Below are positions 19,041 through 28,429 of a DNA stretch of 64,000 bases, piece after piece. The notes beneath the pieces were generated by a model. That model was not told where the DNA came from, searched no databases, and saw only the letters and a list, made by a program, of their open reading frames with translations. Position 1 is the stretch's first letter; the number at the start of each line of letters is the position of its first letter. The DNA is taken from positions 1 to 64,000 of the forward strand of contig NZ_JAJQYA010000003.1 in the NCBI RefSeq assembly GCF_021729155.1. Direction: 5' to 3'. The position numbers and the translations under genes were made by a program. The DNA comes from Membranihabitans marinus. Lineage in GTDB: Bacteria > Bacteroidota > Bacteroidia > Chitinophagales > Saprospiraceae.

Positions 19041-20873
19041 ATGAATAGACTCGGTTTGTTGTATTATTTCTTTGGTTTAATGTTAATTGGGTGTTCGACT
19101 GAAGTTACAGAGGTTGATCGACCTAATATTATATGGATTGTAAGCGAAGACAATAGCCCACTTATCGGTGCTTATGGTGATGAATTTGCGACAACGCCCA
19201 ATATAGATAAGATGGCTGAGGAAGGTTTGCTCTATGAATTGGCCTTTGCTACAGCGCCGGTTTGTGCACCAGCTCGATCGTCTTTGATTACTGGAATATT
19301 TCCCTCTTCATTGGGTACTCAGCATATGAGGTCTACCTATAAGATACCGGATATGGTTCATTTTTATCCTCATTTTTTGAAGGAGGCCGGGTATTATACC
19401 AGTAACAACTCTAAGAAAGACTACAATACTATAGATCAACCAGAGGTCTGGGATGAGTCGGGCAAGACTGCTCATTATAAAAACAGAAGTGAAGAAGATC
19501 AACCCTTCTTTGCTATTTTTAATTTTACGACCAGCCATGAAAGCTCGGTGCATAAACCAGTGGATTCATTGCGACACGATGCCAAAAAAGTGCCTATTCC
19601 TCCCTATCATCCGAGAACTGAGGCAATGGAACACGATTGGGCTCAATATTATGACAAGGTAGAAGATATGGATGCTCAAGTTGGAGCCATTCTCGATGAA
19701 TTGGAAGCCAGTGGATTGGCGGAAAATACCATTGTGTTTTATTACAGTGATCACGGTGGCGTATTGGGACGAAGTAAACGTTACCTGTATGAATCTGGTC
19801 TACATGTGCCTTTGGTGATACGTTTTCCTGAAAAATACCAACATTTGGCCGGAGCAGAACCGGGCTCGCGAACCAATCGATTGGTTAGTTTTATTGATTT
19901 TCCACCCACTTTATTGAGTTTAGCTGGAATCGCTCCACCGGATTATATGCAGGGGCAGGCGTTTCTCGGTAAATACAGTGGAGAAGAAAGAGAATATGCC
20001 TATAGTTTTAGAGGGCGGATGGACGAATGTGTGGATATGTCGAGGTCAATTCGCAACAAGGAATTTCGATATACATTCAATTTTATGCCTCATAAGATAT
20101 ATGGGCAGTATTTGGAATATTTATGGCGGGCACCATCTATGGTTTCTTGGGAGGAAGCTTATAAAGCAGGGGAGTTAAATGCCGTACAATCGGCTTTTTG
20201 GGAAACCAAAGATGTTGAGGAATTGTATGAAGTGGGATCGGATCCCCACAATATTCACAATTTGGCCAAAGACGAAAATTATCAAGCCGTTTTAAAGGAG
20301 ATGCGTCAAGCCATGATAGACTGGATGGTGGAAGTCAAAGATGTAGGATTGTATCCAGAGTCTATGATAGAGGCCATAGATGGAGAGCATGTAATGTATG
20401 ATTATGTAAGAAGGGAAAATGAATATCCGATTGAAGACCTCCTACCCAAGATTATGGCCATGGTGTCGGGAGATGAGTCAACGATAATTCAGTGTTTGAA
20501 AGAGGATAATGATTTACTGAAGTATTGGGCTACACAGGCTTGTATAATGTACGCTGATATGGCAATGGAAAATCAAGCTGACTTATTGAAATTGCTCCAG
20601 GATGATGAGTGGGCGGTAAAAATAGGAGGAGCAGAAGCTCTTTTTCATGTAGGTGTCCAAGATCGGAGTATTGAAATATTGACTGAAGCTTTGGCAGTAG
20701 ACAATGAGAAAACGAGGTTGCAAGCTTTAAATGCATTGCATACAGTAGGCAAGGTGCCGGCCAATTCCATGGCAGCCGTTAAATCAATTATTCCAAATGA
20801 TATAGAAAATAGAAATTACGATGTGCGATCGGCAAGGGGCTTGGTTTTGAAAATGGAGTCAAATAAATTCTAG
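19041..20873 (+). CDS. Sulfatase, lipoprotein, with C-terminal helical repeats
   Basis: A 610-residue sulfatase. The N-terminus ends in a lipobox-like LIGC. RPNIIWIVSEDNSP is the first metal site. The nucleophile motif is C75-A-P-A-R79 (formylglycine type), and YYSDHGGVLGRSKR gives the second metal site and a catalytic arginine/lysine. From about residue 470 the protein continues into a helical, HEAT-like region of about 140 residues (KYWATQACIMYADMA, DDEWAVKIGGAEALFHVG, TRLQALNALHTVG), an extension absent from minimal sulfatases and likely to mediate protein or substrate contact. It belongs to the sulfatase/glycosidase-like group. Substrate unknown. Confidence 0.9.
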   Translation: MNRLGLLYYFFGLMLIGCSTEVTEVDRPNIIWIVSEDNSPLIGAYGDEFATTPNIDKMAEEGLLYELAFATAPVCAPARSSLITGIFPSSLGTQHMRSTYKIPDMVHFYPHFLKEAGYYTSNNSKKDYNTIDQPEVWDESGKTAHYKNRSEEDQPFFAIFNFTTSHESSVHKPVDSLRHDAKKVPIPPYHPRTEAMEHDWAQYYDKVEDMDAQVGAILDELEASGLAENTIVFYYSDHGGVLGRSKRYLYESGLHVPLVIRFPEKYQHLAGAEPGSRTNRLVSFIDFPPTLLSLAGIAPPDYMQGQAFLGKYSGEEREYAYSFRGRMDECVDMSRSIRNKEFRYTFNFMPHKIYGQYLEYLWRAPSMVSWEEAYKAGELNAVQSAFWETKDVEELYEVGSDPHNIHNLAKDENYQAVLKEMRQAMIDWMVEVKDVGLYPESMIEAIDGEHVMYDYVRRENEYPIEDLLPKIMAMVSGDESTIIQCLKEDNDLLKYWATQACIMYADMAMENQADLLKLLQDDEWAVKIGGAEALFHVGVQDRSIEILTEALAVDNEKTRLQALNALHTVGKVPANSMAAVKSIIPNDIENRNYDVRSARGLVLKMESNKF

Positions 20874-20915
20874 GTTAAATATGAAAGAGGATAGGTGAGT
20901 TTTTGGATAGTGGAA

Positions 20916-20923
20916 TAACTTTG
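20916..20923 (+). promoter_or_regulatory. Candidate -7 box (TAACTTTG) for the GDPD gene
   Basis: TAACTTTG matches TAnnTTTG and lies 37 bases before the GDPD start codon. No good -33 TTG at standard spacing is visible. Confidence 0.35.
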
Positions 20924-20960
20924 CAGCTTAATTTATGTAATTTTTAAAAAGATAATTTTA

Positions 20961-21815
20961 ATGGTTTCTTCCTACTTATTGTGGTTGTATGGTTTTTTGG
21001 CATTTGGGATTTTGCCTCAGCAAGATAGTGTGATTTTAGCAAAAGATATTGAAATGCCTACTAGGGGATTGTGTGCACATCGAGGCGCTATGGGAACTCA
21101 TCCAGAAAACACATTGGCTGCCTTTCAACAAGCCATCGATATGGGGGCTCATATGATAGAATTTGATGTGCAGTTGACCAAAGATAAGGAGTTGGTTATC
21201 ATGCACGATAAGACCATAAACCGGACCACGAATGGCAAGGGCAAAGTATCTGATTATACATTGGCTGAAATCAAGGCTTTGGACGCCGGAAGTTGGAAAT
21301 CGGCAAAATTCAAAGGAGAACGGATTCCCACTTTAGCGGAGACTTTGGAAATAATGCCTGTCAATGTATGGTTGAACGTCCATATCAAGGGAGATGGATT
21401 AATCGGTAAATTGGTGGCAGAGGAGATTGTAAAACAAAATAGACAGCATCAGGCTTTTTTGGCTTGCGGGCCTGAATCGGCTAAAGCTGCGAAAAGGGTC
21501 TCTTCCGATATGCTGATTTGCAATATGGGTGATCAGCGTTCACCGAATTGGTTGTATGCCAATATAACTGTGAGAGATCATTTGAATTTTTTGCAGTTTT
21601 TGGGAGAGGTCGATGAGGAATACGAAGATATTGTTGATTATCTTAAGGACAACGATGTTCAGATAAATTACTGTTGTACCGACGATGTTAAGGTACTCAC
21701 TAAGTTGTTTAATTACGGAGTACAATTTCCTTTGGTCAATGATATTACTACGACTATGGGATTGGTATTGCCTTTGGGTATTCGACCCAATACCCCGGTA
21801 TATAAAACCGAATGA
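20961..21815 (+). CDS. Glycerophosphodiester phosphodiesterase
   Basis: A 284-residue secreted protein with an N-terminal hydrophobic segment (about 4-20). It has the GDPD TIM barrel: AHRG with H40 and R41, HPENT with E49, EFDVQLTKD and the IMHD general-acid segment, plus the TTNGKGKVSDYTLAEIKALD block that follows in bacterial GlpQ/UgpQ-type enzymes. It hydrolyses glycerophosphodiesters to glycerol-3-phosphate and an alcohol, presumably in the periplasm. Its stop codon (21813-21815) is the first base triplet of repeat island R4, so the native C-terminus may have been altered by repeat insertion. Confidence 0.9.
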   Translation: MVSSYLLWLYGFLAFGILPQQDSVILAKDIEMPTRGLCAHRGAMGTHPENTLAAFQQAIDMGAHMIEFDVQLTKDKELVIMHDKTINRTTNGKGKVSDYTLAEIKALDAGSWKSAKFKGERIPTLAETLEIMPVNVWLNVHIKGDGLIGKLVAEEIVKQNRQHQAFLACGPESAKAAKRVSSDMLICNMGDQRSPNWLYANITVRDHLNFLQFLGEVDEEYEDIVDYLKDNDVQINYCCTDDVKVLTKLFNYGVQFPLVNDITTTMGLVLPLGIRPNTPVYKTE

Positions 21816-23585
21816 AGTGACCGAGCGAAGTGCGAAGCACAGAAGGTCGTAAATCGACCTTCTGCGAGGGAACCGGAGCCACTGGCTCCGGCGTGACTGC
21901 CCTGTAGTTCGATAGGTATTTAGCCACTGTGCCGAGGCGTGATTGCAACGTATTTCGTAAGGTCAAAGCCACTTTGTTGTGGATGATGCAGGCATGACGA
22001 AGGAATTTTCTACTATTGGTAAAAAACCATCCATTCCCTCTATTAGAAATTGTGACTGATATACATTGTAAAAAGAAGGAATAGAGATGATTCTGGATTT
22101 GTCATGATTTTTGCAATCAGATATTATAATAAGGATGGTGATATTGTCAGATTATAGATGGGCCAACTAATTCTAATTTGGCAAAAATCCCGCCAAATCA
22201 ATTTTGTTTATACTGTATGGAATCTCGTCATGCCGCGGTGGGCATGACTTCACACATCCGATGGATATTTAATCCATCGGGTTGCTCTATTGAGCAACTA
22301 CATTCGTTCACACCCGAAACACAGTGATTTCGGTTCCTTCAACTTTAATATTATTATTGAAAAATGAAATTTAATACTTATCAATTTAAATGCTGCCTCG
22401 TCGCAGCACAGTGGCTGCGACTTCACTCGCGCTGGCTTCCCCACCCACGACACAGTGGTCGTGGCTCCTTCATCCGGCTTACCCACCCAAAGCCAGTGGC
22501 TTTGGTGCCTTCGTCATTGGTAGATTGACTACCAATGGTCCTGCGGACCCTACTCAGTTAGATTTAGTTCATCTGGTTGCTCTTCGAGCAACTGCATTCA
22601 GTCATGTTTAGGACATTGGATACTACGTATTTTACTCGTTCACATTTAGTCGATTGGATACTTCGTATTTCGTTCAGTCATGTCTCTACGTTAAGGCATA
22701 ATTGCCCTGTAAATCGTCAGGCATTTATATCTCTGGCTCCGGCGTGACTGCAACGTAAATCTATAGAATTTTACTTATTAATAATATGTCGTCCTTTCAG
22801 GACTTCTTTTCAAGGTGACAATTATTTCATAGGGTTTCACCCTATGCTGACATATTTCGCCCTTTCAGGGCTTTTCTAAGCTTGAATGGCGTGATCTCAT
22901 TGTAATTCGATATGTATTTTAGCCTCTAGCTCCGGCGTGATTGCCCTGTAAATCGTCAGGCATTTATATCTCTGGCTCCGGCGTGACAGTAATGTAATTC
23001 GTTAGGTTTTAGCCATTGGCTTTGGGCAAGCCAATCTAATATAACAAGAGAAAGTCCTGAAAGGACGTAGTCTAATAGCATAGGGTGAAACCCTATGAAA
23101 AGGATGCCTTCCTAGAAAAAAGTCCTGAAGGGACGAGGGAATTCATTTCTATCGTCAGCAAACATCATTTTCTATCAAAATCAAAAATTGCTGTGAATTG
23201 AATGATAACATGAATAGTGATGCTCATGGATTTGTCACACTTTTTTGCCAATCTATCCTATTGTATCATTTCAGGGAATGAAAAGATATGATGTATTCGT
23301 GTCAGAAAATTGACAATGCAAAAATCCCGCCAAATCAATTTTGTTTATACTGTATGGAATCTCGTCATGCCGCGGTGGGCATGACTTCACACATCCGATG
23401 GATATTTAATCCATCGGGTTGCTCTATTGAGCAACTACATTCGTTCACACCCGAAACACAGTGATTTCGGTTCCTTCATCAAATGCCATCAATGGGCATT
23501 TGGTAGTCTCTCAGACTACTTCATTTAGTCGTGACTCTACAACAATAATTCGAAATATAACCGACAATTATAAATGTATTTGGTA
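21813..23585. repeat. Hairpin-mosaic repeat island R4
   Basis: This 1.8 kb non-coding island begins at the GDPD stop codon and ends at 23585 with a degenerate copy of the GTAATTCGTAT terminus. Loop-TAAAT/ATTTA hairpins are at 21840-21864 (stem CAGAAGGTCG), 22258-22280 and 23395-23417 (stem CCGATGGAT). A 161-bp block is present identically at 22181-22341 and 23318-23478. Bases 22313-22681 recur at 30759-31128 and bases 22995-23341 recur inverted at 30332-30679. A block with GTCCTTTCAGGAC and AGGGTTTCACCCT hairpins lies at 22755-22918. No coding potential is apparent; bases 23586-23870 hold nothing recognisable. Confidence 0.85.
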
Positions 23586-23874
23586 AAAGATAGGTGCAGG
23601 AAGTGAGAAACAGGGAAGTCCACAAAAGGTAAACAATATTGAATAATGAATACTTCCAGTGGTTATGAAGGGAAACTCATAATATAGGCACAAAATATTA
23701 GTATCAATGCGAGTACTAACCAGAATCGGAAATCATCTAGTAACGAATTGTTCTGCTCGGTCTTCATTCAATCTTCCTTTTACCTGTTCTTACTTCAAAA
23801 AGGATGCCATATATAAATTTTTTAATATGATATTGGCTAGATCTACACTGAATCTCAAGGCTTATTAGGATATA

Positions 23875-23928
23875 TTAAAAAACAACCATTAATCATCACT
23901 TTGATCAAAGTGATGATTAATGGTTGTT
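23875..23928 (-). terminator. lpdA terminator: 48-bp perfect palindrome plus U-run
   Basis: Bases 23881-23928 are a perfect inverted repeat with two 24-base arms (arm start AACAACCATTAATCATCACT). On the minus strand it is followed by TTTTTTAATAT. This is a strong intrinsic terminator 30 bp after the lpdA stop. Its arm is unusually long and has no separate loop. Confidence 0.8.
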
Positions 23929-23957
23929 GTCCCAAATGCATATGGAATAAATAGTCG

Positions 23958-25364
23958 TTATAAGTGTATGGCTCTGTTGTCAGTGGCATTTAATGCCGCT
24001 TCTTTTACCGCCTCTGTAAAGGTCGGATGGGCATGAGACATTCTAGACACGTCTTCTGCTGATGCTCTAAATTCCATAGCCGTTACTGCTTCTGCAATAA
24101 TATCAGCTACTCTAGGCCCAACCATATGTACACCCAATATTTCATCGGTATGTTTGTCGGCCAATACTTTTACCATACCCTCGGTATCTCCGCTGGCTCT
24201 AGCTCTACCCAATGCCTTAAATGGAAATTTACCCGATTTATATTCGCGCTTCTCCGCTTTTAACTCCTCTTCTGTAAAACCAACAGCAGCTACTTCTGGC
24301 CATGTGTAGACTACACCAGGTATTAGCTTGTAGTGAATGTGCGGCTTTTGTCCCGCCAATTGCTCGGCAACCAAAGTACCTTCCTCTTCTGCTTTGTGAG
24401 CCAACATTGCTCCTCCAATAACATCTCCGATAGCATAGATATTGGGGACATTGGTTTGCAACTGTCCGTTTACTGGAATAAATCCTCTTTCGTCTAGGGT
24501 AATACCAGCATTCTCTAGTCCCAATCCATCGGTATACGGTCTTCTACCAATGGCCACCAGACAATAGTCGTAATCACCTACTATGGCTTCGCCACCGTCA
24601 TTGGGTTCAAAAGTTACTTTCGCTGAATCTTCACTGGGTTCAACGGCCGTTACCTTGTGATTGAGGAAGAACTTCAACCCCTGTTTTTTAAGGGCTCGTG
24701 TCAATTCTTTGCTGCAATCCTTGTCCATGGTGGGTAAAATTCTATCTTGAAATTCTACGACCTTGATCTCAGTTCCCAATCTCGCAAATACTGAACCGAG
24801 TTCCAATCCTATCACTCCTCCACCTACAACAAGCATTGACTTGGGCACTGTGGTTATATTAAGGGCCTCAGTAGAAGTGATTACTCGTTTTTTGTCGTAA
24901 TTGAACATTCCCGGTACTGTAGGCTTTGATCCAGTTGCCAAAATAATATAGGTAGATTGAATCTTTTCAACTTTGCCTTCCGCGTCTGTGATATTAATTT
25001 CATTTTTAGAAGCCAATGATCCATGACCGTGGTAGACCGTAACCTTATTTTTGTTCATCAAAAAATCGATGCCGCTACAAGTTTGTGTTACCACATCATT
25101 TTTTCGCTTAATCATTTGTTCCATATTCACGGAAACCTCACCCTTTATATCTATACCAAACTCTTCGAATTTGTGTTGGGCTGCATGAAAGTGCTCAGAG
25201 GAATCTAACAAGGCCTTGGAAGGAATACAACCTACATTGAGGCAAGTACCCCCTAAGGTATCGTATTTTTCAATAAGACAGGTTTTAAATCCCAATTGAG
25301 CTGCTCGAATTGCTGCTACGTAGCCGCCGGGGCCTGAACCGATAATGGAGACATCATATGTCAT
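23958..25364 (-). CDS. lpdA: Dihydrolipoyl dehydrogenase (E3)
   Basis: A 468-residue class I flavin disulfide reductase of full length. It has an N-terminal FAD motif IIGSGPGGYVAAIRA, the redox disulfide C41-L-N-V-G-C46, a NAD-binding VVGGGVIGLELGSVFARLG, the second FAD segment NIYAIGDVIGG and the C-terminal catalytic HAHPTFTEA histidine/glutamate. It reoxidises dihydrolipoamide of the pyruvate and 2-oxoglutarate dehydrogenase or glycine cleavage complexes in the cytoplasm. It is the last gene of the holB-ricT-lpdA run (21 bp after ricT) and is followed by a strong terminator. glyA at 31.4 kb may be a metabolic partner. Confidence 0.97.
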   Translation of the reverse strand: MTYDVSIIGSGPGGYVAAIRAAQLGFKTCLIEKYDTLGGTCLNVGCIPSKALLDSSEHFHAAQHKFEEFGIDIKGEVSVNMEQMIKRKNDVVTQTCSGIDFLMNKNKVTVYHGHGSLASKNEINITDAEGKVEKIQSTYIILATGSKPTVPGMFNYDKKRVITSTEALNITTVPKSMLVVGGGVIGLELGSVFARLGTEIKVVEFQDRILPTMDKDCSKELTRALKKQGLKFFLNHKVTAVEPSEDSAKVTFEPNDGGEAIVGDYDYCLVAIGRRPYTDGLGLENAGITLDERGFIPVNGQLQTNVPNIYAIGDVIGGAMLAHKAEEEGTLVAEQLAGQKPHIHYKLIPGVVYTWPEVAAVGFTEEELKAEKREYKSGKFPFKALGRARASGDTEGMVKVLADKHTDEILGVHMVGPRVADIIAEAVTAMEFRASAEDVSRMSHAHPTFTEAVKEAALNATDNRAIHL

Positions 25365-25385
25365 AGTATAATCTGATTTAGTTTT

Positions 25386-26783
25386 TTAAGAGTTATTGTT
25401 TTTATTTTCAGTATTGGGTTTACTCTCTGGTTTACCCGATTTTTTCGATCTATTACTTGGCCTGCTCCTTCTCTTGTTATTAGATTTCGGCTTGCCTCCT
25501 CTGTTGTCTTTATTTGGAGCATTGCTATTGTCCTCCTTGCTTCCCGATGCTGTCTTACCGCCTTTGGAGTCTGCGTCTCCTTGACCAGAAGTCTTTGGTT
25601 TATTGGGACGGTTGGATCGACGGTTGTTGTTTTTCGATCTTCTATTTTTTTGATTCCCCGACCGATTTCTATTGTTTCGCTTCTTCTTCTCATCGGGTAA
25701 CTCAATAATACCGGTTAAATTTTCTTCAAATTCAACTTCTTCATCTTCTTCCGTCGATATATTTTCAATTTTTATTTCGTCAAATTTATCTGGGAATTCA
25801 CCTTTTTTATTGGCGGCGTTAATTTTTTTAGCCGTTTCTGGTGATAAACTGAGAATAGTGGTTTTTCCCATTTTGTCGACCAAACTGTAATACATAATCC
25901 GTTTGAAAATGTCGGTCTTAATCAATTCTGCCTTGCCCATCTTGGTTTTAAGAAATCGAGCCTTGGATGGATAATCTTTTAAAGCCTCAATGTAGGTGTC
26001 CAATTCATAGTTTAGACAACATTTTAATCGACCACATTGCCCGGTCAGTTTGGATTGATTGAGGGCCAAGTTTTGATATCGCGCTGCCGATGTAGTAACA
26101 GAAGAAAAATTGGTAAGCCAAGTAGAACAACAGAGTTCTCGACCACATGAGCCAATACCCCCTACCAAAGCAGATTCCTGTCTACTTCCAATTTGTCGCA
26201 TTTCGATTTTAATATGAAATTCCCGAGCGTATTGTTTAATCAATTCCCTAAAATCCACCCGACCGTTGGCGATAAAATAAAATGTCGCCTTTTTTAAATC
26301 GGCTTGATATTCGATATCTGATATTTTCATATCAAGATTGAGTGATCTGGCAATGGCTCGCGCTCGAACCAAGGTATTTTTTTCAACATCTCTGGCTTTG
26401 TCTATACTGGAAATATCTTTTTCAGTGGCCAGTCTGACTATTTTATTAAAACTGTTTTTTTGCGATATATTTTTCTTTTTCAATTGCAGTCGGACCAATT
26501 CACCACTTAAGCTGATTTGTCCCACATCGTAACCGTTGCCCGTATCTACGACAACCATATCGCCCGTACCCACATCTAAGTGGTCGGGTTTGGTATAAAA
26601 ATATTTATGAGAGCCAGCTTTAAAGCTTACTTCCATTACATTGTATCCATCAACATCAGTTATATCGTAGGTTTTTAACCAATCAAAAGTATTTAGTTTA
26701 TTACAGCCACCGGTGCTACAGTCGCCATTGCTTTTACAGCCTTTTGGTTTTCCATCTCCACTTCCACATGATTCACATCCCAT
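25386..26783 (-). CDS. ricT: PSP1 domain protein, RicT-like
   Basis: A 465-residue protein. The N-terminus is cysteine-rich (CESCGSG, then C16, C22 and C27), typical of Bacteroidota members. Residues about 50-330 carry the PSP1 C-terminal domain with CGRELCCSTWLTNF and GQCGRLKCCLNYE cysteine motifs. The last about 110 residues are a low-complexity R/N/K/S/P/G-rich, presumably disordered tail. In Bacillus the RicT/YaaT protein forms an Fe-S complex with RicA/RicF acting in RNase Y-dependent mRNA processing; a corresponding role here is inference. It lies 29 bp downstream of holB, the same adjacency (holB-yaaT) as in Firmicutes. Confidence 0.88.
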   Translation of the reverse strand: MGCESCGSGDGKPKGCKSNGDCSTGGCNKLNTFDWLKTYDITDVDGYNVMEVSFKAGSHKYFYTKPDHLDVGTGDMVVVDTGNGYDVGQISLSGELVRLQLKKKNISQKNSFNKIVRLATEKDISSIDKARDVEKNTLVRARAIARSLNLDMKISDIEYQADLKKATFYFIANGRVDFRELIKQYAREFHIKIEMRQIGSRQESALVGGIGSCGRELCCSTWLTNFSSVTTSAARYQNLALNQSKLTGQCGRLKCCLNYELDTYIEALKDYPSKARFLKTKMGKAELIKTDIFKRIMYYSLVDKMGKTTILSLSPETAKKINAANKKGEFPDKFDEIKIENISTEEDEEVEFEENLTGIIELPDEKKKRNNRNRSGNQKNRRSKNNNRRSNRPNKPKTSGQGDADSKGGKTASGSKEDNSNAPNKDNRGGKPKSNNKRRSRPSNRSKKSGKPESKPNTENKNNNS

Positions 26784-26812
26784 ATCTTCCTATCATTTAT
26801 ATTGAGTTAAAA

Positions 26813-27853
26813 TTATTTTCTAATTAAATCCTTGTAATCTAAGATAAGATTTGCAGCTAATATTTTTTTATTTGCATTTTGTCTCATCGATTCTATATAT
26901 GTATTCATTTTTTGCACCATGGGGATAAAATCCATGGCAGTTAACTTAGTTAACAAATAGTTTGAGGCCTTTTGTTCATCTCGCAATAGTTTTTTCACAT
27001 ATTTATCGCGATAATTGCTGGCCATGGTTTCTCGTAGGAAGTGCAATTGATATTTTAAGAAAAATAAAAATTCACTGTTGTTGAGCTTTTGAACCTGATC
27101 TGCCCAAGCCATCATGCCCGGTCCATTGTTTTTGATGGCCATTCGCAATCCGGAAAGTAAATACTCTGAAAATTGAAAATTTTGTTGTTCAATCATGTCC
27201 AAGGCATCGGCAATATTGCCATCGGCTAAATAAACCGCCTCCTTAATTTGATGCTCAGTGCCCAGGTTGCGATCCATACAATACTGAATGATGGACTCGT
27301 CATTGGCTTTGGGAACATCGATGTGTTGAAGCCTAGACAAGATCGTGGGCAGTATTGCACTCTTATTGTAAGTAATAAAGATGAAATAAGTGTTGTCCGT
27401 AGGTTCTTCAATACTTTTGAGCAGCTTATTTCCCTCTTTGCCCAAATATTCGGCTCCCCAGATAAAGAATATTTTTTTACCCCCTTCGTAGGTTTTTAAA
27501 TGGTAGGTCTGTACAATATCCTGAAATTCCTTCATGTAGATATTGGGCTTACTCGTCGTTTTGATAAATTGAGCCCATTGTTGAAAAGTAATGTAATCTC
27601 TTTCTTGAATAAAGGAACGCCATTGAGTCAAAAGGTGTTTACTAGTTTGATCCCTGCCAAATGTGGGGAAGGTAACATGAATGTCTGGATGAATCCATTG
27701 AACAGTGCGCTTACAGTTGTTGCAAGTCATGCAAGGTTCTGGCTGTGGATTCTGGCACATCAAGGTAAGGGTGTAGTAAAATGCTTCCATAAACACCCCC
27801 CTTCCTTCTTGTCCGGAAAAGAGGATGGCATGAGGTGCTCTGTCCCTTTGCAT
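26813..27853 (-). CDS. holB: DNA polymerase III subunit delta' (clamp loader)
   Basis: At least 346 residues of an AAA+ clamp-loader subunit. HAILFSGQEGRG is the degenerate P-loop. The zinc-binding cysteines are in CQNPQPEPCMTCNNCKR, IFFIWGAEYLGKEGNKLLKS with IEEP is the Walker B/sensor region, and SRLQ-type sensor motifs follow. The ATG at 27853 truncates the usual N-terminus. In-frame codons continue to 27919 before a stop and encode NIQSSIETQSTRQLIHKQ, which resembles the normal IGQ-x-x-x-K-x-x-L opening of delta'. The true start may therefore be a CTG (27910) or ATT (27904) codon. First gene of the holB-ricT-lpdA operon. Confidence 0.88.
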   Translation of the reverse strand: MQRDRAPHAILFSGQEGRGVFMEAFYYTLTLMCQNPQPEPCMTCNNCKRTVQWIHPDIHVTFPTFGRDQTSKHLLTQWRSFIQERDYITFQQWAQFIKTTSKPNIYMKEFQDIVQTYHLKTYEGGKKIFFIWGAEYLGKEGNKLLKSIEEPTDNTYFIFITYNKSAILPTILSRLQHIDVPKANDESIIQYCMDRNLGTEHQIKEAVYLADGNIADALDMIEQQNFQFSEYLLSGLRMAIKNNGPGMMAWADQVQKLNNSEFLFFLKYQLHFLRETMASNYRDKYVKKLLRDEQKASNYLLTKLTAMDFIPMVQKMNTYIESMRQNANKKILAANLILDYKDLIRK

Positions 27854-27986
27854 TTGCTTGTGGATGAGCTGTCTCGTCGACTGGGTTTCTATGGATGATT
27901 GAATATTCAGATTATATTTTTATAATTTATTAAACTAAGTTAGAACTTTTTGTATTATGTTGTTTCCAAATTAAACGGATACAATA

Positions 27987-27994
27987 TAATTTTG
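27987..27994 (+). promoter_or_regulatory. Candidate -7 box (TAATTTTG) for the pterin synthase gene
   Basis: TAATTTTG matches the TAnnTTTG consensus, 20 bases before the ATG at 28014. The -33 element is not convincing. Confidence 0.4.
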
Positions 27995-28013
27995 TCAAAA
28001 ATAGCGACTTTCA

Positions 28014-28424
28014 ATGAGAATAGCGGTGATAAGAAAAGGGCATTTTAATGCAGCCCACCAATTATATGTTAATTCCTGGAGTAAGGAAAGGAATAATGAG
28101 GTTTTTGGCAAGTGTGCCAATCCACACTTCCACGGTCATAATTATGAGTTGGAAGTAAAGGTGACGGGGGAATTGGATCCCGTAACCGGTATGCTTATTA
28201 ACCTCAAAGATTTAAAGGACATCATTCAGGTAGAGGTGGAAGAATATTTTGATCACAAAAACCTAAATATTGAATTTGAGGAATTTAGAGATAGTCCTCC
28301 TACTACAGAAAATCTATGTGTGGTGATTTATCAGCGATTGCGAAAAGTTTTGGATCCCAATATGGATCTAAAAATTCGATTGTCTGAGACCCCTAGAAAT
28401 TTTGCAGAATTCCCAGCGGATTAA
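28014..28424 (+). CDS. 6-pyruvoyl-tetrahydropterin / 6-carboxytetrahydropterin synthase family protein
   Basis: A 136-residue T-fold enzyme. Predicted zinc ligands are H15, H40 and H42. The catalytic cysteine C34 stands in GKCANPHFHGHNYE, so its spacing to HGH is five residues, as in eukaryotic-type PTPS, rather than the three of typical QueD. The C-terminal SETPRNFAEF carries the pterin-anchoring glutamate. It acts on 7,8-dihydroneopterin triphosphate. In Bacteroidota this form is annotated either as QueD (queuosine pathway) or PTPS (tetrahydrobiopterin). queE lies 6 kb away, which fits QueD; the motif spacing fits PTPS. It converges on the next gene with a 5-bp gap. Confidence 0.85.
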   Translation: MRIAVIRKGHFNAAHQLYVNSWSKERNNEVFGKCANPHFHGHNYELEVKVTGELDPVTGMLINLKDLKDIIQVEVEEYFDHKNLNIEFEEFRDSPPTTENLCVVIYQRLRKVLDPNMDLKIRLSETPRNFAEFPAD

Positions 28425-28429
28425 AGCGA

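Noticed and set aside
22298-22611. ORFs at 22298-22486, 22390-22611, 30733-30933 and 30837-31230 with similar products
   Set aside because: The similarity arises because both lie in the same duplicated non-coding block (22313-22681 and 30759-31128). They overlap on opposite strands and read through hairpins.
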